The notes below the pieces were generated by a model, which was not told the DNA's origin, did not search any database, and saw only the letters and a program-made list of their open reading frames with translations. From contig NC_091014.1 of assembly GCF_041296385.1 (NCBI RefSeq), positions 13,429,578 through 13,493,577 of the forward strand: DNA of 64,000 nucleotides. The letters are read 5' to 3'. Position numbers and translations under genes: made by a program. Source of the DNA: Aphelocoma coerulescens. Taxonomy: Eukaryota; Chordata; Aves; Passeriformes; Corvidae. Position 1 is the stretch's first letter, and every line of letters starts with the position of its first letter. Shown one piece after another: positions 52,967-64,000 of this stretch.

Positions 52967-55900
52967 GTTTGTATCTGTCATTATAACTGAATTAATGATT
53001 TTAATATTCTATTTATTTAATCCTTACTACATTTATTCACACATTATTTACTGCAAATGAATGTAGTACTAGTACTTGCTTTACTTAAACTGATACTGTT
53101 AATTGTTTTTCTCTTGTTAACTACCAGCAATAAGTAGGAATACTTTCTGCATTTTACCTCTGCTCTGCAGCCCAAATTCCACAGATACTCCTTAGTGCTT
53201 TAATGTAAGTATCTAACAGAAATCAACAGGAATAAAAACTAAGCATATTACTTAAGTTACTAGTCTGATTGTACAACTGTAAACATACGTATGTCAAATT
53301 ACAGTTGTGCTGAAACTGTTGAACTGATAGAGAAAAGCGCAGAGTGTCTTTTGTTTCTTCCATTGTACAAACACAAAGATAGCAATAACTTTGACAAAAG
53401 CAAGTTGTGAAGCAGAACTGGAGCAGCCAGCTGTGTTTTCAATGCCCAAAGGAACCTGACTGCAAAGGAAAGCCTCTGCATTTTCACATTTGCTGTGCAA
53501 GATTTCTTCTAATAAGGAAAGAAATTGTATGTTTGTGTTCATGAAGAAATACCTCCTCTGTGTTCTTCCTCCCAGCACCCAGCAAACAATTCAAAGTTGA
53601 AGGGACTTCAAGAAATGTTTTTCAGACACTTGGATCCATTCCATCCCTAAATCTTTCTCAGGCTCCTAAGATCCACAGTTAAGCCTTAAGGGTAAACCAG
53701 ATGGGGGCATATATCAACACAAAAGTGCACATTTATTTGTGCTTTATATTTCCCATATTTTATCCCACGATGAAACAAAGCAAACAACAAAACAATTCAG
53801 AAGAGAATCCTTCTTTAACATAACAATTCTGAAACAAGAAGCACTGCTTGAATCAGCCAACATTATGAGACCTTTTCCCAATTTTAGTGGAGTTTAGCCT
53901 GCAATACCAGATCACAGCAGTATGTTTTTTCAGCTGAACTTTTATTTGATTTAAGAGTAACTTGATTTTGAATAAAAACCTCACTGTGCCCCTACTCTTG
54001 CACTTTTATGCCAGAGACAAGCTCAAAATTCAGTATAAGGAGATAATATCTAAATATCAAGGATTCATGATTTCAGTATTTGATTACATAGTTTATCTAC
54101 ATATGTCATAAAAATGGTCTATGTTCTTTACTTTTCCCCACCATGCTAAATTCCTTTCTTGTCCCTCTGGCTCAGTTTTCTCTTTCTTTTACCATGCAAC
54201 TACTACATCTTTTTTATTAATTATTTATGCTGCTTTACTTGTTAACATTTACTATTTTTTAAATATTGACCTATCTTACCTTTCCTTGTACATAGGATCT
54301 TAATTATTAGATTATAGATTATGATCTTAATTATCCTTCATTGGATCTTAATTATATCACTATTACTTTATGCCTCCAGTAAACTGTTATTGAACAAAAC
54401 CCAGCCATAAATTATAATCCTTATATAAGCAAAGACTGACTTTACAGCTCTCCCCACTCAGTGGTATCAAATAGATGAGCTGAATACAGAAACACACTCA
54501 TATATTTTTCTGGCAAGAAAAATGTTACTTTTTTCTCCAAGTTCATAGAAACATTCAGTGTCATCTGATCTTCATGGGAGTTTCAAAGGAGTTTATGGTA
54601 TTTAAAAATATGGTTTATTGTCTTTAGTACTAATAATGGAGGAATAAAGTTATTTCAACCTCTACACGAGCACACTGAAGAGTACAGGGACTCCCTCCTT
54701 CAGGTCAAGAACTAAGTATTATCAAACCAGAACTTCCTGCATGCCTAGCATGGACACATTGAGTATGCTTTAATACTTTATTGGAAGTACCAGATCTACT
54801 GTGCATATGCTTGACAGCTGGATGCAGCTATCCCATTGATATTTGGTATTTCTGAACACATGGTAATCTTTGATGAAAGCAAAGATTTACTGTCTTTGTA
54901 TATGAATATTGTACAGCGGATGCACAATTTCACTGGAATTTTCATCAGAAATAGGAGTATAATGCACACAAAATCCAGGGAAAACACAAACATTGCTCTA
55001 AATCTGTGTGGACAAGAAATCAAGAGTAGAAAAAAAAGTGCATCAGTTGCTAAACCAGTAAAATGACATGAAAAGCTGCAATCCATTATTCCTTTACAAC
55101 GGAGGGAACAGAATGACAAGCACTCTACCACTACTAAGTATGTCTAAAGAGGTATGACAACAGGTCAGGAGCCTTCAGTTAATGTCAGAAAGGTCATGAA
55201 AGAAACATCTTAAAAATACATTTATCCATGTGCATGTTCTCTTTTTTTTAATAATTTACTTACATCTCATCAGACCAGTGATATGCCAGACCTTGTAGTA
55301 CTCCAGAATGAAATACTCTATGCCCTTGATTCTGTTTTACAAAAAAAAAAAAAAAAAAAAAAAAAGGCAAAAAAATTGGAAGCAAAAGGAGTTTGTTTGC
55401 TTTTCTGCAAAGAACTTGTATTTGAAAGGACAGTTGAAAAAAAATCTGCTTTCTAGTACTGCCAAACTTTCTAAGTCTCTAAATTCAAGCATTATTTGCA
55501 TTCATTTGGTAATAAGTAGGCCCTGAAGCTTTGACATCTGCAGAAGCAGGAAGCAACCCAACCACAGCAGGCTGGAGTAGTTACAATATTGATGTTTTTG
55601 TAATACCAAAGCTGTGCTCATAATCAGATATAAGGCAGGAAGACTCTTATGTGTTGCTTTAGTCTCAAAAATCCCTGATTCATTATACATCTTCAGAACT
55701 TCAGAAGTACAACGACCACAGAGATTCCAGCTCAGATCCAGAAACTACTTGCTTTCATTCAAAGACAGTCAAATAAGAGATACTGCTCATTTTCTTGGAA
55801 TGACAGTGCAGGATTAGAACACTCATTGTACAAATATAATAACCCTGGAGATTAGGTTTATTAACATTACTCTGACAGGGTTCAAACCACAGTCTGCACT

Positions 55901-58288
55901 TCTCAAGCATGGGCCTTTACTACTGGAGTAAGAGCTGTTCTTTCTGGAGCTCTTTTGCAAGGAACATTGTAAGGATAAGAACACTGATGACTGAGAGGTC
56001 CTTGGCTACTTCGGAAATGCCAGTGACACACGTAGGAGAGAGAAGCAGACAGAATGCCACTCTGCTGCCTGGATGGTTTTTTATATAGTTACTCTGGTTT
56101 CTTTTCTTTACACAATCAGGCCCTTCACACACATTTTTTATTAGTATAGTATCTTCACTACTTACCCTATCCCTGTGAGAATGAATGGTCTAGTTCTACT
56201 AAAATAAAAACATAAAACACTGGAAGAGGCTTTACTATAAGCACTAATGAAGAGAACAATTTCCACAGGAAATGTAAAGGTATGAGTAAAGAAACAGTGA
56301 AATTCAGAAATTGAAAAAACATGGTGGCACTAGAAGAGGGGATAAAAGGGAAAGAAAACAAGAAACATTGTTAGACTGACAATACTCTGTCTGGCATGTA
56401 ACTGTGATACCTAAACAGTAAGAATAATCTAAAGCTGATACAAGTTATGTCTTTTTCATTTTCTAAGATTTAAAGAAAGTTCCAGGTAACATACCTCCAG
56501 ATATAGCTAAACTTGATTTGTCCAGCAATAAAATTAGACAGCTACGAGCCAAGGAGTTTGAAGATGTCAGTGAACTGAAGATATTAAATCTAAACAGTAA
56601 TGGAATAGCATACATTGATCCTGGTAAGATTAATTTTAAATATCCATTAAAAATTATTTCTCTTTTATTAATTATAAATGTTGATACTGTCTCAGATATA
56701 AATGGGGGGGGACACAATTTAAAAATCTAGAAGTTGGTCCAAATTTTACCTTTCACGCCATATAATTAATTCATAAAGGTTTGCACTGAAATATATTCAT
56801 AATGAAAATCAATAGAGAAAGACACATTTCAGCTACCCTTTCTTAACACTAAACTAACCAAGTACAAAAGCTAATTCTGGAACCTGAAGGCTAACAGTTT
56901 TCCAAAATGCCAAGTAGTTGAATGATTTTTTAAGTATCTTTGACACATCTAAGAAAATATGTCACATGATGAGGCTACTTTTCAATTATATTGGACAATA
57001 AAATAACAGACAAACCAAAAAGATTTAAACTCTTTTTGGTTAAAAATCACTACACATAATTGCTTTGAAGTTATATTTTATTAGAACTCAAGTATCCTTA
57101 CTGGCAATTTGCTTATAGCCTATGTAGATTTGGGTTTTAATTATAAAAGCAGACATAAGCTGGGGGAAGAGAGAGAGAGGGAAAGTGTATCAAGCAAAAG
57201 GAGCCTTATCCAGTACTGTCTTGGCAATTAAACAGCATCAGAAAGTGGTAATATTAGTAAAATGGTACTTAAGAGGTTCAACATCACAGAGTTGAATTAT
57301 TTAAATTAAGACTTCTGCCATTAAATGAAATAGTATCCTTGCAAAAAGTAGGAACTGCCCTCTGAAATGAAACTCACAAGCATTATTATGCATCTCCATG
57401 TGTACTCTGTTCCAAATCGTAAAATATTAATTTAAATTTAAAGGTTCTATACATGCACATAAACACCTATATGCATAAAAAAACTTCTGGCTCTGCACAT
57501 TGTCTAATATTAAGTTTCCATATTCCTACTTCTGTACCATGACAATAACAGTAGGATTAAATAAGCAAATCAGGCATTCATCCACCTCCACTGACTCTGT
57601 TCTACACTCAGGCAGACCCATGAAGTGTTTTACAGCTTTACCAGCAGTACCACTCCCCTAATATTTCTCACTTCTGAAGGAACATGCCATATTTCAACGT
57701 TCAGTGTTTGAGAAGTCCTTTTGTAGCCTTTAGACAAAAAAAAAAAAAAAGGCAGCAATAACTGTGTAATTATAAAAATGTTTTTCCTGTTGTAAATATG
57801 CATATTTTTCCTGTCACAGATATGAATGTTTTTTTTCCAAGTTATCTTTATAAGGTACCAGTAACTATTTTTTCTATTGCCTAGCTGCTTTTTCAGGCCT
57901 CAATAACTTAGAGGAGCTGGATCTATCAAACAACAGCTTGCAGAATTTTGAATATGGAGTACTGGAAGATCTTTACTTTCTGAAAATACTGTGGCTGAGA
58001 GAGAATCCTTGGAGATGTGATTACAACATTCATTATCTTTTCTACTGGCTGAAGCATCACTACAACGTTCACTACAATGGCCTAGAATGCAAAATGCCTG
58101 AGGAATACAAAGGATGGTCTGTTGGAAAATATGTTCGAAGTTATTACGAGGAATGCCCAAAAGACAAGCTTCCCATTTATCCAGAAACTTTTGATCTGGA
58201 CAAAGATGATGAGGAATGGGAAAGACACAAAGAGCAAACAGTTCAAACAGTAAAGAAGCATGGTGTAATTGTCACTGTGATAGGCTAA
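52210..58288 (+). CDS. LRRC17: LRRC17, leucine-rich repeat containing 17 (whole coding span, 3 exons)
   Basis: The coding sequence is 52210-52966 joined to 56468-56623 and 57885-58288. That is 1317 bases and 438 residues, against about 441 for human. Residues 1-18 form a signal peptide with a VVTIILLLLL core. The first LRR block covers about 82-159 and closes with an LRRCT cap starting NPWHCSC at 160-166. A linker rich in Lys, Glu and Pro (about 196-235) follows. A second LRR block at about 237-344 opens with a Cys-containing LRRNT-like part and ends in a second LRRCT starting NPWRCDY at 345. There is no membrane segment or GPI signal, so the product should be secreted. LRRC17 is reported as an inhibitor of RANKL-driven osteoclast formation. 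The chosen ATG is the first in frame and starts the signal peptide. The assignment is secure from the near identity to the human protein as I recall it. Confidence 0.97.
54296..54355 (+). repeat. Three copies of GATCTTAATTAT
   Basis: The 12-base word GATCTTAATTAT is present at 54296-54307, 54323-54334 and 54344-54355, inside LRRC17 intron 1. The spacers are unequal (15 and 9 bases). Confidence 0.85.
55341..55365 (+). repeat. A25 homopolymer in LRRC17 intron 1
   Basis: 25 consecutive A, followed by GGC and another seven A. There is no upstream poly-A signal at the usual distance, so a retrocopy tail is not shown. Confidence 0.9.
55800..55925 (-). mobile_element. Possible tRNA-derived SINE remnant, minus strand
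   Basis: On the minus strand, GTGGTTTGAACCCTGTCAG (B box like) follows by about 30 bases a CCAGTAGTAAAGGCCCATGC stretch that could be an A box. It lies in LRRC17 intron 1. No body or tail is recognisable, so this may be chance. Confidence 0.3.
56468..56623 (+). CDS. LRRC17: LRRC17 coding exon 2 (residues 253-305)
   Basis: The acceptor is TTTTCATTTTCTAAG and the donor CCTG|GTAAGA, the latter close to consensus. The 156 bases keep phase 1 on both sides, so the exon could be skipped without a frameshift. It encodes DLKKVPGNIPPDIAKLDLSS and one and a half LRRs ending in AYIDP. Confidence 0.95.
57885..58288 (+). CDS. LRRC17: LRRC17 coding exon 3 and stop (residues 305-438)
   Basis: The acceptor is TTTTTTCTATTGCCTAG. 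It encodes AAFSGLNNLEELDLSNN, the second LRRCT with its Cys residues, the motif GWSVGKYVRSYYEECPKDKL and an acidic tail ending VIVTVIG before TAA. The end is as expected for the family, with no truncation. Confidence 0.97.
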
Positions 58289-59490
58289 TAAGGGAACTAT
58301 TTTCCTTAGTACATGTAAATATTTGATACTTTGAAAAACATGCTGTTTACATTTTTTCTAATTATACTGTTGGTTTGTAGGACTATCTGCCTACAAAGAT
58401 GTCTGTTTATTGCAGATAATAACTACAGAATGACATTAGTTCTACAGCATCCTTCATCTAGCAATTGTTTTTGACAATTTGTTCTGGACGCTCTTGTGAA
58501 ATATTTTGGCAAATATTTGAAACTATACAGTAGAAATCGATAGACACAAATGTACATAATATGGTGGGGAGGAGCTGTCTTATGTGTGAACACAGTTTAT
58601 GTATTCACACAGAAATAGCTGCAGGATTGTGACCAAGACACATTTTTCTTGAATGTACTGACAGTTCTTTGTATCTATCAGTTTCTTGAAATATTCCCAG
58701 AAAACATTTCTAAGATTTTTGTATTGATTTCCTGTTATTTTATTGTAGACCAAAAAAACAAACTTAAGACTAACCTTAAATACAATTCTAGAAAAAGAGG
58801 AATGGCAGTTGTTATACTAACTAGGATTCAAACACAGAAGGTGGTTTCTACTTGCTGATTTACCAGTATTCCTGCTATGTCTTGAATGAATAACTCAGCC
58901 TCTGCCTCTTCCATACCTGATCTGCCTTAAAATGATAAGTAGCCAAGACATGGTTGGTTCCCAAGATCCAGCTCCACATGTTTACAATTGCCTTGTTTGG
59001 TTTCTGAGGCAGGCAGAGCTGAAATCTTTCTAGGAAGAATTTTATGTTGTATCAGTTTGACACAGATTACATGCCATCACTTCTAGATGACAAGGATCAT
59101 GTGAAGGATGCTGTAGTCTGCATCCAGCACATCAGTGCCCGCCCAAACTGAAGGTAAGTGTGCTTCTGAGAGCTCAGAAGCATGGGACATTCTCTAAGTT
59201 CACTCTTCCCTCAGCTCATTTGTAAAATGCACGTTACAGCACCTCCTTATCAAACAACTATGTGTTTGATATGTGAATATGCATTGATTAAAACCTGTGA
59301 TCATACTAATATTACAGTAACAGAGCAATACAAATGCCTCAGCTAAGTAGATGATATCTCTAAAGATAAAATTCCTTGCTACATAATATACTTAGATCAC
59401 TATGAAATCCCTAAGTGTGGGGTAGAAATTCAGGGCCAAACCTTTAAATTTCTCTTGGCTATCATGGAATAAATTCTGGAAAACTCCAGA
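58289..59490 (+). other. LRRC17: Probable LRRC17 3' UTR with poly-A signal candidates
   Basis: AT-rich sequence follows the stop codon. The first AATAAA is at 59468-59473, with an ATTAAA near 59286 as an alternative and another AATAAA near 59626. Which one is used cannot be told from sequence. Confidence 0.45.
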
Positions 59491-62400
59491 GAGAAAGTTT
59501 GCTCCTTTAAAGATCTGGAGACAATTATGGTGTTTGTGCATTCCTCTGGTGCTTTAACCACCAGTCCCAAAGATCATGCTTTTTGTTTTACAAGACAAAG
59601 CACTCAGTGCTTTAGTGCTAACATGAAATAAAAGAACAACATAAAGGAAAAAATCAGGAGATATTAAGGGTGGTAGGAATGCCAAAGAATCTCAAAGCAA
59701 ACACATCCCATTATTAATTGCATTCCTTCATGTCCTCCATTATTCATGTGCTTTCCTGACAAACTGGGTAATTTAGCCATTTCTTCCACGATATCCTTCA
59801 AAAACTTTATAGCAAAAATATAATGGTATCTGACTCATCCCTGTTCCTGGAAATATCTTAAGCATTATCTTAACTATTAAAGGTTAATCCTGATAAGATG
59901 GAACAGAGAGGAAAATCCCATTTGCCAGCAGCATTCACTAAATAGGGCACATCTGGAAACTTGAAAGTGCTGAAAGTAAAAAAAAAAAGCCTGTCACAAA
60001 CAGTAGCCAGTATAAAGTGAAGTTGTCCTCCTTCTCTCAAATTCTGGAGGATTATTTCAGTACAGAACCACTGGGTATGATTGAAAAGGACAGACAACAA
60101 AACCGCAGCAGAACATCTGTTACTGGCAGTACAGACAATGGTGAAAATCTGAGTAGGAAAAAATGCATTTACAAACCATGTTATATTAATTTCTGCAAAG
60201 AGTCAGTGTTAGGAAAAAAAATACTAGCTTAAGTCAGGTTAAGTCTGGGTAGAAAAGATAATCCACGAGAATATAAAACAAAATCTGTGTGAGAGGTCTC
60301 TGATCTCTCTGGTCAGCAAAAAATACCAGCTGGAAAAGCACTGGGATAAGACTGAGGACCACAAGCAGTGGCTTAATTGCTCTCATTGAAAGGCCCCAGG
60401 GATTCCCAAACAGATCATGAATGTACTTCTTAGGACCAAGGCTAAAACCTGTGGTACACAGTGATAAATAGGATGATTGTTCAGCAGCAGCAAGAGTTAA
60501 GGGAGGGGTGTGATCATTCAGGGTTTCAAACAGTGGCACCAGAAAGTGCTGCACCTGCTGAAGATTCAAGAGGGATAATGAGCTAAATATCCTACCTTGT
60601 GTTTAACAGCACAAGATGTTTGGCCACAGTTATTAAGTGAAATCTGTACGTGAGGGAGGGGCATATTAACAAGAAACATGGTTTAACAACTGTCCTCCAA
60701 ATAAAGGTTTCTATGGGACCTTGTAAAACCAGTGTCAGCACAGAAGTTCCATGAAAGAAACACTTGTGCAATAAAATAAAATTAAATTCAGTACTTAAGA
60801 GCAGGACTGATTAGACACCTGGAATCAGCAAATGAAAAAACTTCTAGCAGTGAAGAATGGTCTGAAGTTTTGAATGCTGGAATTGTCCTTGATAGTATTT
60901 TCCTTAGATGGCCTTTGGAGCTTTCAGAGAGTAGCTGGAAATTCTATTATTTTAACTACAATGCACTATAATTTTATTCCTTACTGCTTAAAGTTATCGC
61001 ACATTTCATTTTTTTTCAATAATACTAGAGAATTGTGTCAAAATAGACACAAATATTCAAGTGGTGGTTTAGTTTCCTATAATTAAAAAAAAAAAGTGGG
61101 TCTGTGCCTGGGGGAAACTCTCATTGAAAATGTAGCTGAAATACATTAGGGTTTTCTGTATGTTGGCATTTGTAGACACCCCCCACTGAGGATGTGGCAG
61201 AATAGAGACAGTAATTGCAACTACAAATAATGTCAGAACACAACACTAGAAATAGGAGGTTGGTGCAAGGATAATACAGGTTAGCATGGTCTGACAGTGA
61301 TAAGTAGCAAATTCTTTGAGAAAAGACTGCATGAACAGAAAAAGCATACAGGAGTTCTGAAGGTAGTGCACAAGGAGGCAGCACAAAGAAAAAGACAATG
61401 CTATATCTGAAAAACATACATATGGGGGAAATGACTAAGAATTGATAAAAACTTCAGCATTACAGGGTTAACTGCTATTTCTCTGAGCTTCTCAAAAATG
61501 TACTGTAAAGTACACCCTCCATCAAACACCACAGACACAAAACACAATTTAATGTTTACATCTCTATGTTTCTGTACTATTTAATCAAAAAGGCCCCAGA
61601 AGAACTTCCATGTCTAAAAGAAAATCATGAGCCTTCCTCTTCTTTTATAAGCTCTTTAAGTCTCTTTTTTTCACTAACTTCTCCCTTGATTCCCCTTCTT
61701 TCTCTGTCCATAGCCAGGAAATAATTGCATGAAGACAATTGCCTTGTCTTCCTGAGATGCAGTGCATGACCTAGGAGTGCTGCCTTAAGGAATGAACTAC
61801 AGTGCTCTACAGAGGCAGTGCCCCTCTCTCTACACAGCCACATGAAACACAGAAAAGATTATTTTGTGCCATTTTTTCCATGACAGAATACAGGAAAAAT
61901 GGGTATGTCTGTCAATACTATGGCCACTACTGGAAATAAAACACTTCAAAAGCTTCTAGGGAAATTCTAGCTCCTGCACTATGAATATGAATCGCAGCAT
62001 TTAAAGGCAGTTCCCAGTCACACATGGAAGACAAATGATTCTCCAAGATCCCTGAGTAGGTGGAGGAATACCACAAACAGCTGAGCCACAATCCATGCAT
62101 CTCATACACTCATTTTCTCCAGCACAGTAACACATTGATTTGCCAAAGACAGTCTGAGCTGGAATCATATTAATATTCACATGCAGATATTAGACAAAGA
62201 CTACTATTTAATGAATGCACCACAGGCCAAAGTTAGAGTACACAAATGCCATTTTTTTTAAATTGCAGATAATTAATTCATCAAAAAAACCCGGCAAACA
62301 TTTAGCCAGCTGAACAGACCTAACCCACAGTTAATATAATTGCTGTTTTAACACTAACAATAAAAGCATGTTGCCAAAATCTACGTAATCTTGGATTTAC

Positions 62401-64000
62401 TTGGAAAAATGAGGTCAGAACTGTAGCTCGGGTAAGTTCTAATGGAAAGGTTCATCACATCTGTAGCCTATAATTGAACAGACAGCTCAAATCAGTTTGC
62501 CAGCTGAAAAAATGTCAAAGGAAAAGAATCTCAGAATGATTTCCAATCTCTAAAAGAAGATAGAAAAATAGTTTTGCAGCAACATTAAACCATCCACAAG
62601 AGCTTCAAAAGAATGGCACAAGTAGGCTATATGATACATATCAAAATAAAAACGCATGTAGCTAATCTAAATATCAATAGCACACTGATTTAAACGTTTC
62701 ATGCTTAAAAAGAACTACTGTGTATCTTCAGAGCTGGAAGAAACAGCTTAATAAATCAATGTTTTCTAAAAGCCCTGTAGACTGTCATACATGATTCATC
62801 ACAACTAGTTTAAAATAGCACTGAGTAGATGTTTGATTTTGAGCCTACAGAAAACATTAATCATCAACAAAAGTGGAAAATACGAAGTTTATAGAGACAC
62901 AAATTGTATTTAGTGTCTTTGATATGTAAGATAAAGGTAAATGGATGGCAATCAACATACTGATATCCCAACCAATATAATCAACACTAGATAGGAATCA
63001 GTTAAATAACATGACAGAAAAGGCAGTTTGTATACAAGACTTAATTCTATCACAACTGTTCTTTACATCTTTTTGGCTCTAAACACAAGAAACATTATGA
63101 TGATTTTAGTTTTGCACTCAAATACATAAGGAAAACAAAATCATAGAAGGATTTAACATTTCTAAGTACAACACCCATAAAGGAGGTGACGTGGTTGTGT
63201 ATGATTTATTTTGGCTTGCTTTCTTTATTAGCTGCCAAAGTTTATTATGATACTGGACTAAATTCTGTCACTAAACAATTTGCATGCTGGTATCATTGAG
63301 AATGTTATTTTATCCTGTGATATAAAAGCCAAAACCATGACCAAAATACTTTTTATTCTTGGCCAGTTGTTCTTTTCCATCACCAATCTAGAAAGTAAAT
63401 TGTTCTCACCCATAACTACACAATCATTTTCTAAACCAAAAGAAATCACTCTGAAATTGTTATAGGCTGCATCAACAATTTCAATAATGTATTATCTTAT
63501 TAAATAATAAATGCATTGTAGTCTCAAAACATCAAAATACACTTTTTTTTTTTTTTAAAAATAAAAACATTTCCCTTATTATGCATTTGAATTCAATTAA
63601 AGTGTAGGCTAGAAAAGAGTCAATCAGTAACATTCTCCTGCTTCAGAAATACTGTGCCAGGAATCAAAAACATTTCTTGGGATCTTGCCTAGTTGTAGCA
63701 GAGGAGATTTTTTCTCATGAGAACACTTCTGAGATGTTTTCAGACTCTTCATGACAAAACAGACAAGTAATAGTTGGGATGCAGGTGATTCCTAATGAAT
63801 CAAGTACACTTTCACACTAGCACTAAACCTCTCACATGGATCATAAAGGCTTTTAGTTTTCCTGCCCCACTTCTCTGCTTAGTGGAGCATAGAGTCATAC
63901 TGAGAAATATATTACTGACCTGAAACTATTGCAAAATGCTGTCACAAAGGGAATTAACCTCCAAACGCTCAGTCACATGTACTTCCACGCATAGAATCGG
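59491..64000. other. Non-coding stretch right of LRRC17, presumed FBXL13 intron
   Basis: I see no gene or repeat I can name. The 111-codon minus frame at 60234-60569 sits in slightly GC-richer sequence without splice context. The window ends in CATAGAATCGG, which could be the first bases of another minus-strand CR1, but it is too short to call. Confidence 0.4.

Noticed and set aside
60234..60569. 111-codon minus-strand frame
   Set aside because: No splice sites, domain or homologue that I recognise; possibly part of an old repeat.
63990..64000. Window-end bases CATAGAATCGG as the start of a CR1 copy
   Set aside because: Too short to support a call.

Overview
The window looks like a piece of a bird nuclear genome, probably a songbird. 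It is AT-rich with long non-coding stretches. It carries CR1 LINE copies in both orientations, avian-type LTR remnants and one protein-coding gene with vertebrate splice structure. The bird call rests on the CR1/LTR content and on protein similarity recalled from memory; no search was run.

The only complete gene is LRRC17 on the + strand. Its three coding exons (52210-52966, 56468-56623, 57885-58288) join in frame to a 438-residue secreted leucine-rich-repeat protein, and a clear splice acceptor lies 118 bases upstream of its ATG. On the opposite strand, at 36305-36422 and 35988-36150, are two consecutive exons of FBXL13, an F-box/LRR protein also known as the axonemal subunit DRC6. They join in frame and match the human LRR region. 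In other amniotes LRRC17 lies inside an FBXL13 intron on the opposite strand. The layout here fits that arrangement, with FBXL13 running right to left and its first exons expected to the right of LRRC17. I could not place other FBXL13 exons with confidence.

Layout: 1-5650 has nothing I can name. At 5660-5805 there is an ancient tRNA-derived SINE-like copy, and at 6058-7450 a minus-strand composite of two avian LTR segments. CR1 copies lie at 10991-11480 (-), 13312-13500 (-), 17100-18250 (+), 37988-38045 (+) and 49060-50460 (+). At 23089-23635 there is an unbroken 547-base pyrimidine tract. At 34540-34867 there is an LTR fragment (-) related to the one at 6.7-7.4 kb. At 41453-41984 there is a solo LTR (+) with a perfect 5-bp target duplication, followed after 58 bp by a second, unrelated LTR (-) at 42043-42405. 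The LRRC17 region is 52092 to about 59490. The last 4.5 kb holds nothing I can name.

I see no CRISPR array, operon, tRNA, rRNA or prokaryotic system, and no convincing undescribed system. Most open frames of 60-140 codons here look like chance frames or lie inside repeats.
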